Below, one piece after another: positions 59,005-64,000 of a DNA stretch of 64,000 nucleotides. Source of the DNA: JAHRAW01 sp965226545 (GTDB taxonomy: Bacteria; Pseudomonadota; Gammaproteobacteria; Arenicellales; Poriferihabitantaceae); contig OZ245364.1 in assembly GCA_965226545.1 (NCBI GenBank), positions 2,418,001-2,482,000 of the forward strand. Direction: 5' to 3'. The notes under the pieces were generated by a model that had not been told where the DNA came from, did no database searches, and saw only the letters and a program-made list of their open reading frames with translations. The position numbers and the translations under genes were made by a program. How positions within the stretch are numbered: position 1 is the first letter of the stretch; the number at the start of each line of letters is the position of its first letter.

Positions 59005-59760
59005 ATGTTGGTTATCCCGGCCATTGATTTAAAAGACGGCAAATGCGTGCGCCTGCGTCAAGGCGACATGAACGAGGTGACGGTGTTTTCCGACGACCCG
59101 CCGGCGGTGGCCGCGCGATGGGTCGAAGCCGGCGCGCGTCGGCTGCATATCGTCGATTTGGACGGCGCGGTCAGCGGTGAGCCGGTCAACGCCGAGGTGA
59201 TACACCGCATCGTCGAACAACACCCCGACCTGCCGATACAAGTCGGCGGCGGCATTCGCACCGAAGACACGGTCGATGTCTATATCCAAGCCGGCGTGCG
59301 TTATGTGATTATCGGCACGCGCGCGGTGGTCGAGCCGCATTTTGTCAGCGACTTGTGCGCCGAGTTTCCCACCCATGTCATCGTCGGCTTGGATGCGCGC
59401 GACGGCAAGGTTGCAACCGAAGGTTGGTCGAAACTGTCGCGCCACGACGCCGTCGATATGGCGCGGCATTTCGAATCAGACGGCGTCGAGGCGATTATCT
59501 ACACCGACATCGCGCGCGACGGAATGATGCAGGGCGTGAACATCGAGGCCACGCTGCATCTGGCGCAGGCGATTAACATCCCGGTCATCGCATCCGGCGG
59601 CATCGGGCATCTCGACAACGTCAAAAAACTCGCCGCGGTCGCCGATGCCGGCATCATCGGCGCGATTACCGGACGGGCGATTTACGAAGGACGGATGGAT
59701 TTCGCCGAAGCCCAACAAGCCGCCGACCAACTCGCCGGACAAGGCGCGTTTGGCTTATGA
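59005..59760 (+). CDS. hisA: ProFAR isomerase HisA
   Basis: HisA isomerises ProFAR to PRFAR. The 251-residue (beta/alpha)8 protein has the catalytic Asp in IPAIDLKDGKCVRLRQGD and the second in IYTDIARDGMMQG, with phosphate loops QVGGGIRTED and IASGGIGHLDN. GAGGTG at 58994-58999 fixes ATG 59005. It overlaps hisF by 4 nt (ATGA). Confidence 0.96.
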   Translation: MLVIPAIDLKDGKCVRLRQGDMNEVTVFSDDPPAVAARWVEAGARRLHIVDLDGAVSGEPVNAEVIHRIVEQHPDLPIQVGGGIRTEDTVDVYIQAGVRYVIIGTRAVVEPHFVSDLCAEFPTHVIVGLDARDGKVATEGWSKLSRHDAVDMARHFESDGVEAIIYTDIARDGMMQGVNIEATLHLAQAINIPVIASGGIGHLDNVKKLAAVADAGIIGAITGRAIYEGRMDFAEAQQAADQLAGQGAFGL

Positions 59761-60683
59761 ACGCGCCGCCGCAAAGCGCCGATTCGACCGTTGATTTGAC
59801 TGTCGATTCGACTGTCGATTCGAACTGCGCACCGACCGTTGATTCATCCGTCGATGCGACCGTGGATTCGAACTGCGCACCGAACGTCGATTCGACCATC
59901 GACTCGACCGCCGACTCGCCGTTGGCGCGGCGCATCATTCCGTGTTTGGATGTCGATGCCGGGCGTGTGGTCAAGGGCGTGCGCTTTGTCGATATCGTCG
60001 ACGCCGGCGACCCGGTCGAAGCGGCGCGCCGATACGACCAACAAGGCGCCGATGAACTCGCCTTTTTGGACATCACCGCCAGCGCGGATGCGCGCGACAC
60101 GATTATCGACGTCGTCGAACAAGTCGCCGGCGAAGTGTTTATCCCGCTGACCGTCGGCGGCGGCGTGCGCGATATCGACGACATCCATCGCCTGCTGCGC
60201 GCCGGCGCCGACAAGGTGTCGATTAATTCCGCCGCCGTCGCGCGCCCGCAATTCATCCGCGAAGCCGCCGCGCATTTTGGTCGGCAATGCATCGTCGTCG
60301 CCATCGATGCCAAACGCGTCGATGCCGCCGATTCGAAATGGGCGGTGTTCACCCACGGCGGACGCCGCGCCACCGGGTTGGATGCAATCCAATGGGCGCA
60401 ACGAATGGCCGAATACGGCGCCGGCGAATTGTTGGTGACCAGCATGGACCGCGACGGCACGCGACAAGGTTTCGATTTGCAATTGACCGCTTTGATTAGC
60501 CAAGCGGTGCGCGTGCCGGTCATCGCCTCGGGCGGCGTCGGCACGTTGCAGCATTTGGTCGATGGCGTGTTGTGCGGGCGCGCCGATGCGGTGTTGGCCG
60601 CCAGTATCTTTCACTTCGGCGAACATACAATTGGCGAAGCCAAACGGTTGATGGCAACGCACGGCATCGAAGTGCGGAGTTAA
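59757..60683 (+). CDS. hisF: Imidazole glycerol phosphate synthase, cyclase subunit HisF, with repeat-derived N-terminal extension
   Basis: HisF turns PRFAR plus ammonia into imidazole glycerol phosphate and AICAR. The (beta/alpha)8 core starts at about residue 55 with ARRIIPCLDVDAGRVVKGV (first catalytic Asp) and has the second in TSMDRDGTRQG, plus VGGGVRDIDD and IASGGVGTLQH. Before it lie about 54 residues of Thr/Val/Asp/Ser repeat (TVDS units and two SNCAPTVDS-like units) not found in normal HisF, giving 308 residues against about 255. ATG 59757 overlaps the hisA stop, so the repeat is translated unless an internal start is used; none with ATG lies between it and the core. Confidence 0.95.
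   Translation: MNAPPQSADSTVDLTVDSTVDSNCAPTVDSSVDATVDSNCAPNVDSTIDSTADSPLARRIIPCLDVDAGRVVKGVRFVDIVDAGDPVEAARRYDQQGADELAFLDITASADARDTIIDVVEQVAGEVFIPLTVGGGVRDIDDIHRLLRAGADKVSINSAAVARPQFIREAAAHFGRQCIVVAIDAKRVDAADSKWAVFTHGGRRATGLDAIQWAQRMAEYGAGELLVTSMDRDGTRQGFDLQLTALISQAVRVPVIASGGVGTLQHLVDGVLCGRADAVLAASIFHFGEHTIGEAKRLMATHGIEVRS
59776..59920 (+). repeat. 12-bp GATTCGACYGTY coding repeat at the hisF 5' end
   Basis: Units GATTCGACCGTT, GATTTGACTGTC, GATTCGACTGTC and GATTCGAACTGC follow in phase with the codons; a 45-bp higher-order unit (GATTCGAACTGCGCACCG plus following) occurs twice. Unit length is a multiple of three, so variation keeps the frame. Confidence 0.85.
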
Positions 60684-60793
60684 GGTAAACAGGGTAAGTT
60701 CACGGTTTAAGTGCACGGTTAATTAAGCGCGCGGTTAAATTTAAGTTATAAGTTATAAGTATTAAGTTCACAGTTAAACTCGCCATTAAGTTA

Positions 60794-61237
60794 ATGACCG
60801 ACCATCACGAATCCGCCGAAAGTCACAACGAAAGTAACGCCGAAAGTAACGCCGCACAACCGCATTGGTTGGAGGCGGTGCGTTGGAATGACGCCGGCTT
60901 GGTGCAAGCCGTTGCGCAATCGCGGCAAGGCGAGGTGTTGATGGTGGCGTGGATGAATCGCGAGGCGTTGTGCGCGACCGTGGCCGAAGGGCGCGCGGTG
61001 TATTATTCGCGTTCGCGCAAAAAGTTGTGGCGCAAAGGCGAACAATCCGGGCATATCCAACAACTCATCGAGTTGCGATTGGATTGCGACGGCGATGCGC
61101 TGTTGTTGCGCGTCGACCAAATCGGGCTGGCTTGCCACACCGGACGACGCACTTGTTTTTACCGTCAATTCGATGACGAACGCTGGCGTGAAGTCGAGGC
61201 GATGGTTAAAACGCCGCGCGAAATTTATGGTGCGTGA
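60794..61237 (+). CDS. hisI: Phosphoribosyl-AMP cyclohydrolase HisI (no HisE domain)
   Basis: HisI opens the adenine ring of PR-AMP. The 147-residue protein has GEVLMVAWMNREAL, YYSRSRKKLWRKGEQSGH and the zinc ligands in LRLDCDGDALLL and LACHTGRRTCFYR. The N-terminal 20 residues repeat Glu-Ser-Asn-Ala, encoded by GAAAGTAACGCC units at 60818-60858, the same word type as the intergenic repeats. hisE, which normally follows in this gene order, is missing, and HisI lacks a fused HisE. Confidence 0.95.
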   Translation: MTDHHESAESHNESNAESNAAQPHWLEAVRWNDAGLVQAVAQSRQGEVLMVAWMNREALCATVAEGRAVYYSRSRKKLWRKGEQSGHIQQLIELRLDCDGDALLLRVDQIGLACHTGRRTCFYRQFDDERWREVEAMVKTPREIYGA

Positions 61238-61463
61238 CGGCGTGTGTTGTTGTGTTGTGCGGTATTGGGTACAGTGCAATTGAGATTGCATTTGTAATTG
61301 CAACTGCAACTCAAATTGCAACTTCGATTATCGTTATTAAACTTGCATCGAATGATTATTAACCTTTATTAAACTTGCACTCAATTTTCACCGCGTCCAA
61401 TTTAACATTGTCTTATATTGATAATTCTTAATTCTTAATTCTTAATTTAATTAACTTCCACAA
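61238..61463. repeat. ATTGCA and AATTCTT repeats
   Basis: AATTGAGATTGCATTTGTAATTGCAACTGCAACTCAAATTGCAAC (61277-61322) is built from TTGCA(A/T) words. AATTCTT is repeated three times in perfect tandem at 61423-61443, 20 nt before the next start codon. No hisE gene is hidden here. Confidence 0.7.
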
Positions 61464-63068
61464 ATGAAATCCAACAAATCGCGCAACTCGCGCAATAGAT
61501 TGCGGCGCGGCAAAGCCAAGCGTGCGCAACACGATAAATCATCGCAGCCGCATGCATCGTCATCGTCGCCGACGACCGCACCGCGTGCGCGGCGGATGCA
61601 TGCGCACGCGCGCATTAGTCCGCCGGCATTGGCGGTGTTTTTTGTGTGTTTGTTCGCGTATGTATTGAACGGCGATTTTATGTACGGCAACGACCAAAAA
61701 TCCAACATGGTGTTCGGCGCCAATCTGTTGGAAAATTATTCGCTGTCGGTTACGCCGTTGCAGGCGCCGGAAGTTTTTTATTGGGAATGGCCGCCGGGTT
61801 CGGAAAAATGGATTCGCGTCACCGAATGGAATGCGCAAAGCCAACCGTTGCGCGAACGTTATTTGGCCGGGCAAGCCGAGCCGTTGCCGCTGTATTCCTT
61901 TATCGAAAGCAAACAACCGGGCCGATACATCAGCGCATTCGGCGCCGGCGCGGCGATTAGTTTGGCGCCGATGTACGCCTTGTTAAATCTGTTCACCGAT
62001 GTCGGCAAAAACCGCGTCGCGTGGTGGTATGGCGCGAAGATGATGAGTTCATTGATGATTGCATTATCCGCAGTGCTGGTGTTTTTATCGGTGCAGTTGT
62101 TCGCATCGCGCAACATCGCATTTTTTGCCGGCATCGCCTTCGGCCTCGGCACGGTCGCGTGGAGCGTCAGCAGTCAGGCCTTTTGGCAACAAACCCCGCA
62201 TGTGTTTTTTATCGCGCTTGGCGTCTGGTGTTTTTTAATCGCGGCATTGCAATCGCGCCGCGATTTTGCCGCGGTTTGCGGCGCGGCGATTGGCATGGCG
62301 GTGTTGGTGCGCCCGACCGGATTATTTTTGGCATTATGCCTTGGCGCGTATTTTGTCTTCGCCGCGCGTCGGTTGACGTTAATGTATGTGCTCGGTGCGT
62401 TGCCGTTTGCGATTATCGCGATTTGGTACAACACGCATTATCTCGGCGACCCGTTCACTTTCGCGCAAAGCATCGCCGCCGATGAAATCATCGAGCGTTC
62501 CAAAGGCGATGATGTCACCGCCTTCGGCACTTCAATGTTTGCCGGCTTGGGCGGATTATTGGCAAGCCCGTCGCGCGGCTTGTTGTTTTTCTCGCCGTTG
62601 TTGTTGCTCGGTTTTGCCGGCGCGGCGTTGGCATGGCGCGACCGCGCGCGCTATGCAACCTTCATCCCGCTGCAGGTTGCGGCATTGGCGATGTTGTTGT
62701 TGCCGGCCGCGTGGTATGACTGGCACGGCGGCGCGACTTTTGGCCCGCGGTTGTTGGCTGAAGCCGGGGTGTTGTTTACCGTGCTCAGCGCGCCGGCGTT
62801 AATCGCGTTGTTCGCCATTCCTTGGGCGCGCGCATTATGCATCATCGCGTTGGCGTATTCGATTTTTGTGCATGGGCTCGGCGCATTCGCCTATAACGGC
62901 GATTCGTGGAATCACAAAGACGGCAAAATTCCGCAATCCGACAATCGTTTATGGTCGTTGCACGACAGTCAAATTTTGTACTATATGCACAACTTCGATT
63001 TCGGCCGGCGCACCAAAAAACAAATGATGGGCGGCGTGCTGAATCAACCCGCGCCGTTGTTGCAGTAA
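61464..63068 (+). CDS. Polytopic membrane protein, GT-C glycosyltransferase-like, unknown function
   Basis: The 534-residue protein has a basic, Ser-rich cytoplasmic N-tail (1-48) and about eleven hydrophobic helices. A large first periplasmic loop (about 68-150) holds acidic and aromatic residues (NDQKSNMVFGANLLENYSLS, EWPPGSEKW, IESKQPGRY), the shape of lipid-linked GT-C or mannosyltransferase-like proteins, but I see no diagnostic motif. WYDWHGGATFGPRLL near residue 420 is probably functional. It lies between hisI and tatA, replacing hisE in the usual order. Confidence 0.6.
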   Translation: MKSNKSRNSRNRLRRGKAKRAQHDKSSQPHASSSSPTTAPRARRMHAHARISPPALAVFFVCLFAYVLNGDFMYGNDQKSNMVFGANLLENYSLSVTPLQAPEVFYWEWPPGSEKWIRVTEWNAQSQPLRERYLAGQAEPLPLYSFIESKQPGRYISAFGAGAAISLAPMYALLNLFTDVGKNRVAWWYGAKMMSSLMIALSAVLVFLSVQLFASRNIAFFAGIAFGLGTVAWSVSSQAFWQQTPHVFFIALGVWCFLIAALQSRRDFAAVCGAAIGMAVLVRPTGLFLALCLGAYFVFAARRLTLMYVLGALPFAIIAIWYNTHYLGDPFTFAQSIAADEIIERSKGDDVTAFGTSMFAGLGGLLASPSRGLLFFSPLLLLGFAGAALAWRDRARYATFIPLQVAALAMLLLPAAWYDWHGGATFGPRLLAEAGVLFTVLSAPALIALFAIPWARALCIIALAYSIFVHGLGAFAYNGDSWNHKDGKIPQSDNRLWSLHDSQILYYMHNFDFGRRTKKQMMGGVLNQPAPLLQ

Positions 63069-63095
63069 CCGCGCAATATTGCGGCGCGCATTTGG

Positions 63096-63134
63096 TATAG
63101 TGGTCACTCATCCTCACTCACGCGGAGAATCGAT
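63096..63134 (+). promoter_or_regulatory. tatA promoter -10 and Shine-Dalgarno
   Basis: TATAGT at about 63096-63101 may be the -10 of the tat operon, and GGAG at 63124-63127 lies 7 nt before ATG 63135. Confidence 0.45.
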
Positions 63135-63392
63135 ATGGGCATCGGCGGCGTAAGCATCACGCAGTTGTTGATTATTTTGGTCATCGTGCTGTTGTTGTTC
63201 GGCACGAAGAAGTTGCGCAATATCGGCGGCGATTTGGGCGGCGCGATTCGCGGCTTTAAAAAGGCACTCGGCACCGGCAAAGATAAAGACGCCAAAACCG
63301 ACGACAAGGTCGGCGCTAAAACCGACGACAATTCCGCCGAAAAGGTTGCCGACAACCCCGCCGATTCATCCGCCGAAAAAACCGGCGATTGA
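63135..63392 (+). CDS. tatA: Sec-independent translocase subunit TatA
   Basis: The 85-residue protein has one N-terminal helix (ITQLLIILVIVLLLFGTKKL), the hinge GTKKLRNIGGDLGGAIRGFKKAL and an acidic/Lys-rich tail of imperfect KTDDK/SAEK repeats. TatA oligomerises to let folded proteins pass, for example the family 5 binding protein encoded in this window. Confidence 0.95.
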   Translation: MGIGGVSITQLLIILVIVLLLFGTKKLRNIGGDLGGAIRGFKKALGTGKDKDAKTDDKVGAKTDDNSAEKVADNPADSSAEKTGD

Positions 63393-63507
63393 ACCGCGCG
63401 CGCTCGACGTCGTCGTCAGAGTCGTCGACATCGACGCAACGGCTTCGATGATTCACATAAGCGTTACCTTCGCTTTAACTTCGATTCAACTTCGATGATG
63501 AACCGCG

Positions 63508-63987
63508 ATGTTTGACGTCGGCTTTTGGGAACTTGCGATTATCGGCATCGTTGCGCTGTTGATTTTAGGCCCCGAACGCCTGCCGCAAGCCGCGCGCACC
63601 GCCGGCTTGTGGATTGGCAAAGCGCGCCGCATGCTCGGCGAACTCAAAGCCGATTTCGACCGCGAAATCCGCGAACACGCCCCCGCCGATTTGGAATCGG
63701 TTAAACACGACATCGAATCCGCCGGCGGCGCATTCCAACAAGCCGCGCAAGATGTAAACGAGGCGATGCAGGTTGACAAGCCGAACGACAAGCCCGGCGC
63801 GAACACGGTAAAAACCAACCGGAAAAAAACGCGCGGCAAGAAAACGGTCGGCAAAGCAAGCGGTAACAAAGTCGACAAAAAACGCGGCGGCGGACGTATT
63901 GTTAAAAAGCGTGTCGTTAAAAAACACATCGTTAAAAAGCGCACGGTTAAAAAACCCATCACCAACAAACGCAAGCGCGCGCGCTAA
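63508..63987 (+). CDS. tatB: Sec-independent translocase subunit TatB with repetitive basic tail
   Basis: MFDVGFWELAIIGIVALLILGPERLPQAARTAG is the TatB signature, with Glu8 and the GPERLP hinge; an amphipathic helix follows. TatB forms the signal-peptide receptor with TatC, whose gene should start just beyond the right edge. The last 60 residues are Lys/Arg-rich, with VKK(R/H) repeated four to five times from GTTAAAAAGCG-type units (63900-63957). Total 159 residues is normal to long. Confidence 0.94.
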   Translation: MFDVGFWELAIIGIVALLILGPERLPQAARTAGLWIGKARRMLGELKADFDREIREHAPADLESVKHDIESAGGAFQQAAQDVNEAMQVDKPNDKPGANTVKTNRKKTRGKKTVGKASGNKVDKKRGGGRIVKKRVVKKHIVKKRTVKKPITNKRKRAR

Positions 63988-64000
63988 ACACCAACGCCAA

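Noticed and set aside
59844..60716. Open frame of 290 codons on the minus strand
   Set aside because: Antisense to hisF, which has all catalytic motifs; no family-like features in the antisense product.
1..64000. tRNA genes, rRNA genes, CRISPR arrays, insertion sequences
   Set aside because: No cloverleaf with a GGTTCRAATCC arm, no regularly spaced 25-40 nt repeats, and no transposase or integrase other than XerC were found by eye.

Overview
The window is a stretch of proteobacterial chromosome made mostly of single-copy housekeeping genes. Gene content and order (aat-bpt, prfB-lysS-lolC-lolD, dprA-smg-topA, rhodanese-gpsA, dapF near xerC, hisBHAFI followed by tatAB) point to the beta/gamma-proteobacterial part of the tree, most likely an uncultured gammaproteobacterial lineage. 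LolCD, TolC, Tat and lipoprotein genes show a Gram-negative double membrane. I cannot name a genus. No rRNA, tRNA, CRISPR array or transposase gene was seen.

Layout. 1-7.2 kb: end of a hotdog thioesterase, rpmG, rpmB, folB, plsY, tsaD, the N-degron transferases aat and bpt, and nadE. 7.3-11.2 kb: a type III restriction-modification (RM) pair (mod, res) between gpsA and nadE. 11.3-24.9 kb: gpsA, a membrane rhodanese, ctpA, dapF, xerC, a zinc alcohol dehydrogenase, a VOC protein, cca, an EamA exporter, trhO, a DsbA-like isomerase, nadA and a small membrane protein. 24.9-28.9 kb: a three-gene operon of an adenine methyltransferase, an AlwI-like type IIS endonuclease and a second methyltransferase. 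28.9-34.4 kb: a family 5 peptide-type ABC importer with a Tat-exported binding protein. 34.5-39.2 kb: an accessory patch with an orphan gene, a lipoprotein preceded by a strongly structured RNA candidate, a PhyH dioxygenase and an NCS1 transporter. The patch is bounded by inverted partial copies of one membrane-protein gene. 39.2-49.6 kb: that intact gene, lolD, lolC, lysS, prfB, tolC, pcm, a phosphopantetheinyl transferase and a DegT aminotransferase. 49.7-52.6 kb: a type IIG-like fused methyltransferase. 52.8-64 kb: topA, smg, dprA, then hisB, hisH, hisA, hisF, hisI, a polytopic membrane protein, tatA and tatB, running off the right edge.

The points most worth attention are: (1) prfB has the classical +1 programmed frameshift site, but the in-frame stop is UAA instead of UGA; (2) a roughly 170-nt RNA candidate with nested long-range helices and a UUCG hairpin sits directly upstream of a lipoprotein gene, and may be a stand-alone HEARO/omega-RNA-like element; (3) intergenic regions are filled with degenerate short-word repeats, and the same kind of repeat has entered core enzymes as low-complexity tails or insertions (HisF, HisI, NadE, DapF, TopA, GpsA, VOC protein, PPTase); (4) three different RM systems lie within 45 kb; (5) several genes appear to be transcribed without leaders.
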